Shown here: positions 45,743-58,875 of the stretch, piece after piece
Layout: the number at the start of each line of letters is the position of its first letter
How positions within the stretch are numbered: the stretch's first letter is position 1
NCBI GenBank assembly: GCA_951799445.1
Contig: OX637291.1
Span: 1,242,501-1,306,500 of the forward strand
Origin: Pseudisothecium myosuroides
Taxonomy: Eukaryota; Streptophyta; Bryopsida; Hypnales; Lembophyllaceae
Direction of reading: 5' to 3'
Length of the DNA stretch: 64,000 nucleotides
Notes under the pieces: generated by a model
Databases searched by the model: none
What the model saw: the letters and a program-made list of their open reading frames with translations, nothing else
Told to the model about the DNA's origin: nothing
Program-made: the position numbers and the translations under genes

Positions 45743-48700
45743 CTAAACCTTGAAGATTCCATTCGGAGAATTCTTCTTCTTCTTCGCCATGAGAAGTAAG
45801 CTTTCTTTCAGCTTGCGGGTGGATGGCACGACCGGTGTTTCATCAGGCATCAGTTTGTCTCGAGACTGGTCATCCTCCAATTCTCTGGCGGGGGAGTTGT
45901 TGCGGGTTGGCGAGGAGGCATCAGTGGTACTGTCATCAGGAGGAGAGACCGACAGCCGATCTCGAAGCTCAGGCCATTCTTTTCTTACATGCTTGAGAAT
46001 ATTAGCCTCTGCTCGGGATCCAGAGCTTCCTGCGTTCAAATTCAACTGGAATCAGTCGTTTTAAAACGTTTTCTAATGAAGTCTATCCTACGCAGCTAGA
46101 ATTTGAAGGGTTTGGCAACGTTATTCAGTAAATTATCTGAGTTGTACTAGTATTCACACTAGTATGAATCCAGAGATTTCTACCATCTGTCACCCTCTTT
46201 TCTACTATCGCAACCACCTTTTGCCACACTTAAGGAAAACTATATCGATTTACGAGCTTTTCGATTGGATCATAAAGAGAAATTTCTCCATGGTTCAAGA
46301 GCTCCCCCTATGGACACAGTGAACACACAATGGCCTCCTGCATATCATGGAGAGGCCTCTGTATGATCACAATGACCATAGGGAGACTGGAGCCTTTTGG
46401 AAGATTTCTTTTAGTTGTTTAAATGTTGCTGAAACAAACTAATTTTACTGAAAACCTAGTGGAAAAGTGAGAGGCAGGGAGGTGTTGATTATATGCATTT
46501 TCAAAACCCCAAAACCCTTCACCCACCTCCAGTACTGCTCTCTCCTTTGGAACTTCTGGAGCCTCGAGAACCTAAACTCCGTGAGCCTGTACTTTTTCTC
46601 GGCTTCACAATCGTTCCATCCGTGGTACCATCCTCCCACACTGCAACTTTCTCACTTGGGGTCACAACCGCTGTATCAAGGGTGCTCCTGCAAAGCAACA
46701 AATGCCCAGAATTTTTCTCATCGCCACTCTCCCCTGCTGAGGCTTCGTAGCCATCTTTCTCTGGTCTCGGCAACAGGACTTTGGATATCAAATCCTCTGA
46801 TGGTTTGACAACATCCGCCGGTGGTTTGGGTATGACAAGCGTTCGAAGGTCCGGAGATTCCTGGAACAGATCAGGAGAGGCCATTTGACTCCCAGGGTAG
46901 GAGCTTCCTGGATTACAAGTTTGGGAGAACCGACTGTTAGAGTGATGTAAACCAATGAAATGAAAACAAACCGATTGAATATCACTACAACAGGAAGCAG
47001 CTGTTGCAACACATCATCAATTATTTTGCAATGGTTTTGTAGCGGTTCCGCACTTCGCTAAAAACTAATGATCTCTCGCGAACCATTGCAAAAGTGCTGC
47101 AAACTTGTTGCGCAAGTCTTGCAATCAATGGAACCAATGCATATCTATACCTAAACTGTAGCAAAAGCTATTGCAATCTCAAATAGTTGCAAATACATTG
47201 CATAGTGTTATACTAAATCATTACAAAACTATTAATATATTTCTGACGGTCATTGAAAAAACATTACGAAAACCAATAGCGGTATTTGAAACAATAGGAT
47301 TAAAACCTGCAAAAATTCTTTTTAAAATTCTAATCATAATGAAAATAGAGGCAGAAATCGAAGTATGTGAAAAAAAAGGTTGAAAAATGGAAGCTGACCT
47401 GGATAAGAGCTTCCAGGGTAGGAGGCTAACCCACCAGAGAATCGACTGGGGCTACACCGGAATCCATTTGGGAGAGGAAGCACCACTGATTCAGGGATGC
47501 CTAAAATTCCTGTTCTATTACTCGTAACCACGTTCTTACCCCGTCTGTCTTTCATTAGCAGCCACCTCTCCTTCCCTGTGAGGTAAGCCAGATCAGGCTT
47601 TTTGCGATTGAATCGTCTGTTTCCGACTATGGTAATCTCCCCGCTCACGTTTCGCGAGCTATCCAGACTGCTGTCTTCTGTCTCTGTCACTAGGGAGGAG
47701 CCTTTTGAGTACACCAAGGTGGAAGTTCGACTCTCCCTAGCTTGAGTTGCTGCCTTGGTGGCTTCCTCGGCGTTCATTCGTGCCAGTTTCCAAGGGTTGA
47801 TCCCCACTGAGATTTTTTTGTGAGGCTGGGAAGGTGATGGTCCAGTTACAGATTTTGTTGTCGCTCTTCTCGTTGTGCCGGGATTCGACTCCAAGTCCCC
47901 ACTGAAGGCCAGAACCGTCTGTTCCATCATCCCAACCAGAATGCGAGTCACCAGAGAGATGCAAGGAGCTAGGCAGATGTATTTGCATCTATATTGTAAG
48001 TCTAACGGTGAGATCACAATTGGCAGGATTTTCGTTAGGGACAGCCTTAAATGGCGTTACAATTGGCAGGGCTTAACACAGTTGTTTTTTCTAGAGGAAC
48101 CATGAGCACACGGCGCTACTATGCTGAGTACACCAAGAAATAGCACGACATAAAAGACTTTCTACTGTGTCAGAAATTTGTGTACAGGCACTGAATGGAA
48201 ACATGATTCGCACCTGCTGATGTTCAACAAACATTCGAGGTGGTGTGCAGAAGACACCCCTGTGCAGGGATGAAGCCCCCACTGAACTGAATCCGGCACT
48301 AACTCCTGTTATATTGGAGCTAGCAGGTGAGGAGGTCAAGCTGTTGAACCCATCACCTTCTCCATGATCTTGTTCTGGGCTTTGTTCTTGTTCTCGTACT
48401 GCTAAGATGTAATCGTACGTTGTAATTCCCTGCCCAAAATCCCTCAGTAGGTCTATTTAGGCTTTGAATTGGCAAGAAATAGTTCTGACAGATGAGTAGC
48501 AGAAATGAATCAACTTCAGAGGGAACATTGACTCAAAATATTTGGATCATGATTTTCATGAGAATCTCGAGGAGCGTTTCTATGGGTAGCATTCGTAGAC
48601 ACATTTGAAATTGCGAAGGCAGCAAGAAGCAAGGAACTGTAAAGCGCAGTTTAAACGCTTACCTTGTGAATGAGAATGAGGTGGAAGAAGAATAGTTGAC

Positions 48701-51700
48701 ACAACGGGATCGTTGCCAACATGGCCAGGAGGGACAGGAACACCTGAGATTTTTAAATCACACTTTAGTTCCTTCGAGAATTTTCTGTGGGAAATTGAGC
48801 ACGAGGCAGTCTAAGACCTGTGGCAAAACTCATACGCTTTGGATTTAATATTCACATGTATAATGAGCAATAAGATACAAAGCCCGAGATATTCTAAACA
48901 TTAATATCGCGAGTACGATATCGTGAATTCTGTGTTACAGCTCATATCCATAAGGTTAGCTGGATTGTTAGAGGCAGACCAAACGAAAAAACTACTTGGC
49001 ATTGAAACACATACCACTACAACGATGTAAGATATTCGAGAGAAGCTGCTGCCAAGTCTGTGGATAATCTCTTTCTCAAAACTCGTCTTCTCTGAGAAGC
49101 AACGAAACAGGACACCGATTCCAGTCGTCCAAACGATAATCAGCTGCAATATTAATGGTCAAATCACTGCAGTGAGATTTAACATGAAGGCATTTTCGGA
49201 AAATACGTTATGGCCTTACATAGCCAACTGCAAAACCAGTCCAATGATGGCTAGCCACATCTTTTTCAATACTGTAAAATTAGTTGAAGAGTGTTCTCAG
49301 TAAAATTAGATTGTTTCAAAATCTCTTTTTCTTGATTCATGGAGAGATCTCTTTATGTCCTCCGTGATCATATGGAGTCCTCCCTATGATACATAAGGGA
49401 CCGAATCTCATGAATCATTATTGAAAACTCTAATTTTGCTGATAACTTAGTTGTTAGAGGCGACTTTATAATGTGTAACTATTCATAATCAAAGTTCTAG
49501 ACTATCAGATTCATGATCAGTTTGCTCACCAACAGGAGACAGGCCATCATAAGGCTCACGAAAGTTCTGTAATTTTTCTTTCCCACGCAATTGTTGAGCC
49601 ACTGTCAAGAAACACTTCAACCATTAGACACACAAACATCACAGACAAGGCATCATTCTGCAATATTTTCACGAAATTAGAATTTGACCAGAAACCAAAA
49701 ATTAGTCACAGGAACTAAAAATTAACAGAGTATACTCCACGAAGGGCAGTGGAGATCGATACCCGACAATGATGATCGAATCCATTCACACACTTGTCAC
49801 AAGCTCTGCAATGCTTGCTGTTCCTTGATATCTGCCAAATACACCACAGTTTAGAATTTGGATATAGTGCATAATTGGTGTTAAATTAACTGAGGATTTC
49901 AGGATGCAAAACCCCCAAATGAACTCCATAATTCTCTTAGCACTGTTCAATGGCTTAAATAAGGACTTTCTTTTGTTCAAATTTATTTGTATTTAAACGA
50001 TGGTATTCATTGATTCTGGTGATCGGAAATTTTATCTCCCTTAGTTTGCATTACATTTTGCAATTTCGTTATATTGGCGCAATTTCTGAGCACCAAAATT
50101 GTGACATCCAACTGCACATAGCTCTAGAAACTCCAAAAACTAGAGCAGGTGTAGATTTACGTTTCAGGGCATCCGTATTGCAAATTACCAGTTTTGCTTA
50201 GTATTATCAAATCAAATTAGTCGTTTTAAAACCCATGAAATCTCTGTTTTATTAGGTACTAACAGTGACATCAAGTATTGTATGGTTAATCTGAAGTGGA
50301 AATTTCGATTAATGATCGACATATTTCTGACACCAACATTCAGTACCTGAATTCTCACTTGAGGTACACGAAGACAATGCGTTTCTGATCACTCTTGCTT
50401 CAGAATGGTAGTGCTTGACAGCAGCACCACTTTATACAACACTACCATAAAACAAAAAGAACGCAAAATAATAAAAGCTTGGCCATAAGTACCTCCGCTT
50501 CGCATATGCTGCAGTAGAGTAATTGTTCCCCAGAATTGGGCTTGGCCGAATCATCCTTTTTGCAGAGCGTGAATGGGAGACACAACCAAGCGCAAGCACC
50601 AAATTTGGTGGATTCTGAATTTCTTTCAGACTCTTCATGAGGATGTTCATAGCAAGTTTCAATATTTCCCAGGGCTAAGTCCTTGGCCTTCAGCTGCTTC
50701 GCCTTCACAGCGCGTTTGGACTGGTGAACCCCTGAATCAGCTGGGTCACAGCCAGCGCATCTCACATAAAGAAAAAAGACGGCCAGGACCTGCATGTTGC
50801 CACACTCAATATCAGTTGACAAACAGTAGTGTTACTGTCTAAACTAAATGGTATAGGTAGGTTACAAGGTATCACTATGAACCCCTAAGTGCACAAGCTC
50901 TAAAGGAGAAGTCACCCCCTCGGAAGCTGCTTGTCAACTGATTATAATAACTTTCAAAACCACTTGAAAATGTACGATATGATTTTATTTGTTCTATCGA
51001 CACATTCCCTTCAAATCCTTGAACCATCCTAAGTAATCATTTATTTCAACTACTAAAGGTATGGAAGCGGACTCATTAGGCCGTTTTGAAAACCTAAGAG
51101 GTTAACATTATTGTGTAAAATACTGATTTGAGTTCATCACAATATTTGCAACTTTTCCATTGCCAAACATGTAGTCCCATGATTTTCGGGAACTTGCTTC
51201 TATCCAAGCTGTCTTCATGCAATTCAAGTCACCACTCACCACCGGGGAAAAGACTGCGTAGATATGAAACTTGAGGACACTACTTCCAACGAAAGGTATG
51301 AAAAAGACATAGAAGGAGAACGAAATCCCCGAAAACACAGCAACCGCCACCGTCTGTTCGAAACATCAAATAGCAGGCAATGTCAGTCCTGCACATCAAC
51401 GTCGAGACTAATTTACGAAAACCTCAAACCTCCTCACAGATTTCATATCATTTCAAAACCATTTCAAGTCATTTCACCGAATGCGCCATTTCAGCATATA
51501 TCACAACTCTCATCTTCGTCTATCAATTCTCAAAACCAAGCAACTCCTCAGCACACCCAATCGACTTCTCAAACTCAACACGAGCCATCACAGGTATTAT
51601 ATCGTGCTACTCTCAATAATGTAAGTTTTTGTTACAGTTTTAGAACCTCACAGCATGCGACTTCTGATTCAATAGTACAAAAAATGGATGCATTCTCGAT

Positions 51701-51890
51701 AGAAATCCAGCAAGACAACCTCGTGTTCTTAATAATGATAAACCTTGGCCAGAAAGTGGCCATCATACCCCTTCAAAGGTAAGCAGCACTAGTGAAGAGC
51801 TTTCAATCATTCAGGGTTTAGAGCAAGGTAAGCAAAACATTTTCCTACCTGGAGAGGATGATACGGAAGCTCCCATCCATGGTTTCGCAT
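45743..51890 (-). CDS. DHHC-type protein S-acyltransferase with long C-terminal tail, 11 exons
   Basis: Exons in order: 51890-51849, 51353-51240, 50789-50493, 49831-49763, 49601-49530, 49143-49015, 48743-48663, 48429-48214, 47918-47399, 46907-46527, 46029-45743. All junctions are in phase, total 2208 nt, 735 aa. The N-terminus [14 protein letters not shown] matches the plant family. Four membrane segments are visible: two before the cysteine-rich domain (exons 2-3) and two after it (exons 5-7). The catalytic domain runs [38 protein letters not shown], with the DHHC cysteine as acyl acceptor. After [19 protein letters not shown] comes [12 protein letters not shown] and the plant-specific [14 protein letters not shown] motif, then a Ser-rich tail. 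Such enzymes palmitoylate proteins at membranes. Length and motifs fit the Arabidopsis PAT19-22 clade. The weakest junction is the acceptor at 47918: another acceptor upstream also keeps phase but loses the conserved motif frame. Confidence 0.93.
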
Positions 51891-54800
51891 TGTGCACAAA
51901 GCTGGGGTCGAATCTGCACCAGCTGCTGTTATTCTCTAATGACACTGAGGTGCCATGAGGACGTCGAAGCGATGAAATCAATCCTGCACGCATTGGTGGC
52001 CGCCAAACCTCATGTGTACCCCATTGCATAAACTTTCCTCAGGCATAAACCCCAAGCAACAATGCAGGGACCCTGCATGCCGCAATAAAAAAAAACTACC
52101 AAATGCATAGGCGTCCCTAAACCACAATGTGCAAGAAGTAGCGAAGATTACAGCTCTCCTTGTGGAGGACCCCAACCCAGGCAACCAAAGTAACGACAAC
52201 TTCCCCCTCCGCTAACTTGGGACCTTGCTCTTAATCTTTCTATACATTGCAGTCGATGTTTGGTTCAAGAGCGAAGCCAATGCTGATCAACTGCTAGCTA
52301 GCTACTTCACTTAACCCTTTCTTCCCAAACCCAAACTTGCAGCTGCAAAAACAGAGTCTATCGAATCCTTTAATGAAGCTTGACAGTACTGACGATCGCT
52401 CGCAAGCTCTCGATCACTCCCCACACGACAATCTTGTACCCCACCCCCCACCCATCTTGGAAACGCCGCCCACGTAGTCCACTGACCGCCATTACCCCCC
52501 CGCGCGCATTGATATACCTTTCCCCCCACCCCCTGCTGCTGCTGCTGTCAACCAGCTTGGGAACACACCTCCACCCAGCCAGCTTCTTTGCTGCTCATTC
52601 AAGCTGCGAAGTGTGCTTGAACACTTCTCATAAAAGCATCAATGCAGCTACGTCACTGCGAACCAACTCAAGGTTTGCTGCTTCAGTAGTGATGAGAGCT
52701 TTGAACACCCAGCTCAGCCCCTCCCTGAAGCTCAGCTACCTTACTTAGCTGCAACAAAGGCTGCACGTATGGACCTTGGGTTAACTTTCCCATTCAAACA
52801 CCACTCGATTTCATCATTGGGTTCAGTAAATGGTACTGCCACATATAATATTCTCCCCTCCGCCTTGGGAAACACGCCCTGAGCTTTCCCTGGCCACAGC
52901 GAAGAAGAAGACGATGACGACGAAGAAGTCTAAGCTTAAGTTAAGTTACAGTAGAAGGGGTGATTTCCGAACAAGAACGAAGACGACGAAGTATGTAATA
53001 ACATAGTATATACATGTACTGTAGCCGCATGCTCACTCGCTTCCCGGAGCTCGCTCTGACAGTAGAGCTATACTATACTGTTCTGTTGTGAGTATACCTT
53101 GTCTCTCTTCCTGTGCACATTTCTTGACCATATTCGTGATTCTAAGGAACTGGTGCAGAGAGTCTAAAAGTCAAGTTGCGAAGGGAGATGTTTGGAACTT
53201 ATTCTCTGTCTGCAGCTCCATGGCTACAGCAGAGAGGAGGACTTGCAGCAACACTTGCATCTTTGTATGGGAAGGGGACTTCGGACATCTGCACATGGCA
53301 TGTACTGTTTGGGCGTTTCCCAGTTGTCATTGTATTTGGCTTAATTGGCAATAAATTTTTGTTTTTTGAGGTCATTTTTGTCTTAATTAACTAACACTGG
53401 CTTCGGGATAATTACATTGTGAGTTTGTGACTGTGGACTTGAGATGCTTACTCATAAATGTTACTGTTTTGAAAAAGCACTGAAAGGGAGCCTTCTGGGG
53501 GCTGCTTGTGAGGTTACAGAGTTAATTTGCGAAATTCCAGACAGTAAATTGATGGTTTGAAATTGATGGTTTTTACTGGTGTTGAGTTTTTGTGCAGGCC
53601 ATAGCCATTATATGCAATTATGATATAAAATATCATTGTAAATGCATAACATCAATTTCTTTTGATTGAAATGCTCTAAGTGATGTTCTATTTTGAAAAT
53701 GGTGAAAACTTTGTTTTTGGCTGCAGCCAGAGGAATGAAGAACAGCTACTCTGGTAGAGTTTGGTCTGAAATACATTTACAAGCCTTTACTATGGTATGG
53801 GTGGATGGCAAAATACAATTTTTCTTTTTTTTTTAAATTTGGTGCATATGGCAAGCAATTGTCAAGGCAAGAAAGAACCAGACTGACCATAGCCCGCAAA
53901 AGTCTGCCAAGGGTGACAGCCACCCTACTACACGGATTTATTGTATTAGATAAATTTTTGATATTCCTACATATAGAATTTAGGTACATAGTCTAAGATA
54001 GATTTCTTATTTGGTTGGTTTTGGGTATACTTACCTTCTTTTGTGTTATCAAGTGATTGCTGGAAGATGTTGAGAATATTTCATTGTGGCACCAAAGTGC
54101 CAACCCTAACTTTTGGTTCACTCAACTAGGTTCCATTAAATTTTTAGGAATTATTGAATGTGGACTTCAATGTTTGAGATTCTTTTTTAGTTTTATTAGC
54201 TATTTTTCTTTAATTCCCATGTTTGAACCAGTTTATCAAGTACCGAGTTCGTTTTTTTTTCTCTATTTTTAACTCCAAATAGAAATTTTATAGATTTTTT
54301 TCACCAGTTTTATTTTTTAATGTTTTCAAATTGTAATCGGAGTTTTTCTCAATTCCACCAGTTAACAATGAACTAACTCACAGTTCTCCCCAAACATTGG
54401 TGGACTGCTTCTGCACCTTCCATCTGAAAACAGTCAATCCAATTTCACCAAGGAGGACATGGATTCATGATCATAATTTACATATAATCCATAAGAGTTT
54501 GGTTTGATCACTGCCTTAGATTTTGTCAACCAAAGCAAAGTTGACCTCTGGTGGTGCATCAGTTATACCGGTATATCAATGAATGCGAAAAAAATTGGAG
54601 TTTGCCAGGTCCTTGCAGCTTGGTACAAAATTATAGCCCCCTAATAAAATGAAACTTAATGCAAAACACTGTGAAAATTCTGTCACAAAGACAGTGCTGG
54701 CTGGCCGTAGGTGGTTGAATTGGCCAGCAGGATGGTGATGTCCAAACCGCAATGAGTCTACGTCTACGTCCAGGTTGACTCAGCTGGACTCAGTTTGAAG

Positions 54801-56267
54801 TGATGAGCAAGAGTATTAAGCTTAATATCAATCAATGGAAGTCACCTCTACAGGTGTTATGTTTTGCTACTCATTAAAAAACTTCATTTATTAGATTATA
54901 ATGGGCAATTCCTTTTCCCTTAGAATTTGAGAGATTTCGCATTAAGTTGGAAATTGAAAGAGATTTTACTCTAAAAGCAACGTACAATTCTCTTCAGTGT
55001 GGAGAAAGTCGGGTTTGGGTTGCCTGGTTTTGCTGGTCATTGTTTGTCTTCCTGCTAGGCCACCTGTGGCTGGCAGTCTTGTTCTATTCTTTTGCAACAA
55101 AATCCTGTTTCATTTCTTTCAAACAAACAAAAGGAGTAACATACAAAGGTTTTGAAGAACTTACAATGTCCAGTACTATTCTACACTTTTCTAATTTACA
55201 TCAACTGTTGTAATTAATTGATAATTTGGCAATTGATAATGCATGTTCCAATTGTCAACAAGTTTCATCCACAATTTTTCCAATGGTTCAGTTCCAAATT
55301 CAAGCAACTCATGGCAATTTCACTACTGTAGCTCCTGAGCTCCCCTGAAGTTGGCCATCCCCATCCTTCATTGGATAAAGTCTTCAGTCTACCTTCATTC
55401 ATGTTGACCTTGGCACATGATTGATGCCCATGAGTTTCATAAATACCTGCAGCAATTCAAATAGGAAGGGTGTCAGCCACACTTGATTTGCCATTCCGCC
55501 TCTGCTCACTCTTGATGAACTGAATGTAATAAGAATGGAGCCTCCCAGTACTACTTCATCTGTCTGTGACTCTGTGCATGTGGGATAACTTAAGTTGAGA
55601 GCAAGACTCACTGGAAATTGTCATCTGCACTTGATCCTCAGAACTGCCTGTCTGTTATAACTTAGAAATGACAAGCACTAGAGTTCAAAGTTGATAATGG
55701 ATGATCCATACGTGTCCTTGTGGTTGAAAAACACTTCTGACCACTACTATGTATGCAGAATTGCTCAGCTGCACTCCACTCTAGACGCAGCATGAAGTTT
55801 GAAGTTTGAACTCCGCAAGAGGAAACTGATGGGTTGGTAGCACACCATACTTAATTATTGTGCTTTGAAAAGGGTTTGGCTTGAAATTTCCACGGAGGGT
55901 GTTCCCTTTGGTTCTGTGTACTGTTTCTCTTTCTCAATGGAATTGTCCATGTATTTCAAAAAAGAAAAAAGGGCTGGCTTGTGTTTAACCCTTGAAGGAC
56001 GTTGAGGACCAAACAGGTCTAGAGGATGACTTCCTTGTGTTAGAGCATCTCCACCCTTGCTCCCTCTACCCGGTGGGGGTGTCAAGGGCCGAGGCCAGGA
56101 GTCAAAACAGCTCCCACCATGGCGTTGGGTACAGTTTTTGAGGCATCGCATGAGTGCAGGAAATATTCAGCGTGGTACTTGAGCTTGGCATTAGCAAGCG
56201 ATTTTTGCGCAAGCCCAAAGGTGACTGCTTTGCTCAATTTTCCAACAACTCTCCTCATAAACAATTA
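51891..56267. other. DHHC leader/promoter and intergenic DNA
   Basis: 51,891-53,000 is C/T- and CTG-rich (a CTG run near 52532-52546) and plausibly holds the promoter and leader of the minus-strand DHHC gene. From 53 to 56.2 kb several open frames of 60-100 codons occur on both strands, none with a motif. A lone TTAA-type left end (TTAACCCTTGAAGGACG, from about 55986) has no partner and may be a truncated element. Confidence 0.4.
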
Positions 56268-56678
56268 AGGTAGTAGGCTCAAGAAGCGACCCTTTAAGAA
56301 CTGGTCCGCCTTTTTCATAGGTGTGCATGAACCAAAATATTTTTAGCTCATTCTTTAGAGAAAGAAAAATAGATGCGGAACTTAAGACAAGTGGTTTCAT
56401 ATTTTTTGAAGCATTATTTAATTAGTTATGAATTTTCAAATATTTCAGTAGTAGGTACCTATTTGTTACACTAGGTCTCCCAAAATCCGTCCCCTTGCAA
56501 TTTTGAAAGTGATTTGAGGAAATCAAGGCCAATGATTCACTCTCGCAATACATAAAAACAATTTTTTCTTGATTCATTCAATAGCAGAAGTGGTCCATTT
56601 AAGGATCACCTCCAATCCATTCTACAGCTAAATATAGAGACGATTGAAGGAGAGGGTCGCATTTGAAGCCTACTACCT
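56268..56678. mobile_element. 411-bp MITE with AGGTAGTAGGCT ends
   Basis: Ends match over more than 25 bp: left AGGTAGTAGGCTCAAGAAGC, right on the opposite strand AGGTAGTAGGCTTCAAATGC, both followed by GACCCT. TA on both sides (56266-56267 and 56679-56680). The interior is non-coding. Same end type as 44840-45153. Confidence 0.75.
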
Positions 56679-56679
56679 T

Positions 56680-57285
56680 ACCTTGGAACATGCAATCATG
56701 CGGAGGTCGTCGCTTTAGCCTCAAAATTTGATTTTTTAATATAAAATTGGAATGAGGCCATAATGACCAACAAAGAACCGTGGAGTTTTGGTGGACATTG
56801 GAGGTGCTTTGGCTAGCCCATAGTGGGGCCCCCAAAAGCCGTAGTACCTAGACTATTGACAGTGCCCGTCAAGTCTTGTTTCATGTAGAGATTATATTGC
56901 CCCATAATAGTGATGCTCTTAACTATGGGAACAAAGAATGCATTTATTGGTCTAGTAATCAAAGCATTTTGGTGACTATTGTGGTCATAGGGAGCTCGAT
57001 AGGGAGCCACGTCCTTCAAGGATAAATTCTTGGTAGCTACAACATATACATCTGTATTGTCCAAAGCGTACTTGAGAAAAGTGTATGACTATTTCATAAA
57101 TTCAACCCAAGTTGCAACTACTGCCAATTTTTGGCGTTTTGATTATTTTGTAATAGTAGCAGCAAGATGAAATTGCATTTTTCATCCAATCTTTTTTTGG
57201 ATAGTTGCTTCCATGGAAGTTGTTTGAGTGGAGTTGGAAATTGCCTTATTGAAGACTATATAAGTTTACTACTGAAGAAGATGCT
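56680..57285 (-). pseudogene. Decayed protein-like remnant, unidentified
   Basis: An 83-codon minus-strand frame (57064-56813) reads like protein (DVYVVATKNLSLKDVAPY, then TGTVNSLGTTAFGG). Protein-like text continues past its stop and into other frames. The region shares blocks with 25900-26400, so it is repeated. It may derive from a transposon gene; I cannot assign a family. Confidence 0.22.
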
Positions 57286-57289
57286 TTAA

Positions 57290-58226
57290 TCCACAAAGTG
57301 TCAAGGCCTATTTTCATCAAATTCTACTCAAAACTGCCGTTTCTTTTGCAAAGTGCAAAAAACTTTAAAGATTGTTTTTTTGCATATGTTACTATAGAAT
57401 CTTACACTAGACTAGTATAAAAATGTGTGGAATTTTTTTCAGAAACTTTGACTATATAGGTTGCAAGATATTTGCATTTGACGTGAAGAAAATCGTTTTT
57501 CTTTAGCAACTTGCTTGCCTAGATTTTAATCTCTAAAATTAGTCATTGGAATGCACTAATCTTGTTAGCTTAAAATCTTCGCACTACCAAGGTTGAGTTC
57601 AAACAAATTGAAATTGAAGAATTGAGTTGAAAGTCTATAAACCCTTTTTTACATCGCTTTTGATTTTCATTCTTGAAAATAATGGCAAATAGAAGTAGGT
57701 TCAAGATTGAACAAGAAACTAAATCGTTAATAGCTCTAAAATGGAAGTGAAACACAATAATTTCAATGATGAGATTTTCCTAATAAACAAACTTAACCTT
57801 ATCAATTTATTTATTTTTTAAATTGTGAAAATTGCATTCAAAAATGAATCCCATATATTATTTTTTCACGAAGATGCTTAGACTGTCCAAAAAATAAGAG
57901 TGTCCATAAATTTCTCATTGCTTGTCCAAATAGAATGAATTAAATCTTTTCATATGGACAAAAGTACTTTTCATGATAAACAAATTTTTGAAAATATTAT
58001 TTTTATATTTTATGATAGTTTTTGGGTATTGCTTATTGATCTTCATTTTGGGCTTAGGGTAGCATAACTTTTGCTTTTAGATACCAATTGAATAAAAATT
58101 ATATTCCTAAAAACCTGATGCATTTTGCTATCTTCAAAAAATATTTAAAAAAATCACAACAAAAATTAAGACTATAGGAGCCTACCCAAAATTTTGTCCC
58201 CCAAACAGACAATGGGACTTTAGGGG
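57290..58226 (-). mobile_element. TTAA-flanked 0.93-kb element, copy C (inverted)
   Basis: Opposite orientation to copies A, B and D. The right end in the window reads CAATGGGACTTTAGGGG followed by TTAA (58227-58230). The left end is diverged (TCCACAAAGTGTCAAGGCC) after TTAA (57286-57289). AAAACTGCCGTTTC near the left end is the reverse complement of the conserved tail of the other copies. Length is 937 bp. Confidence 0.68.
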
Positions 58227-58230
58227 TTAA

Positions 58231-58875
58231 AAATTGATTTTAAAAGTTTTCCTTGTCACTATACGTGAAGAACTTGTAGCTCTTTGCTTTTGATTTGAAT
58301 TTTATCCATAAAAATTGTTTTATTCAAATTGAAGTCCAACTAACAAACCTCTAAACCAACAGTGCTAGTATGTGAGCCTAAAAATGTGAGCTTGTGAGCA
58401 TTGAGCCTACAATAAAGGTACCTATAATATAGATACCACACACTATAGAAGATGTATGTATCATAAACACCTATAATATGGATATTTGTAACATATATAC
58501 CCTATAATTATAGACAATTTCTATAGTATATACACCTATAACATTGGTGTGTAGTATTCTAGATTCCTATGCTCATAGGCTCACACTCCTATGCTCACAT
58601 AATAGCAACCCTCACTTCTAAACCTTTAGTTTCTATATCAATTTTAGTTACTATACCGATTTTAGTTTTTGCTCCAACTTTAGTTTATGTTCCAATTTGA
58701 ATTTTTTCTAAATTGAACATATATCACCATTTGAACTTTTTTTCTACAACCATAGACTATTGAATTTCTATATATAGAATAACACAAAAATTTGGTTTAA
58801 CCTTGGGACGCCAAGCTTATGACCCCAAAATTTGAGGTTAAATTACATCACTTTGTGGCTCCTATTTAGCAACTA
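58231..58875. other. AT-rich spacer with an inverted repeat
   Basis: Between copy C and the Stowaway element. It contains the 243-bp inverted repeat annotated separately and otherwise nothing. Confidence 0.4.
58364..58606. repeat. Inverted repeat with TATGTGAGC ends
   Basis: Left end GCTAGTATGTGAGCC and opposite-strand right end GCTATTATGTGAGC. The right arm also carries the related words GAGCCTATGAGC. The centre holds repeated ACCTATAAT words. Probably a small MITE; no clear target duplication. Confidence 0.5.

Noticed and set aside
46984..47170. CACTACAACAGGA start within a DHHC intron as a CACTA element
   Set aside because: No matching inverted end or 3-bp duplication could be found nearby.
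49015..49272. Extra DHHC exon around 49219-49262 ([13 protein letters not shown])
   Set aside because: Joining exon 49601-49530 directly to 49143-49015 restores the family sequence [20 protein letters not shown] in phase. The intervening piece is intronic.
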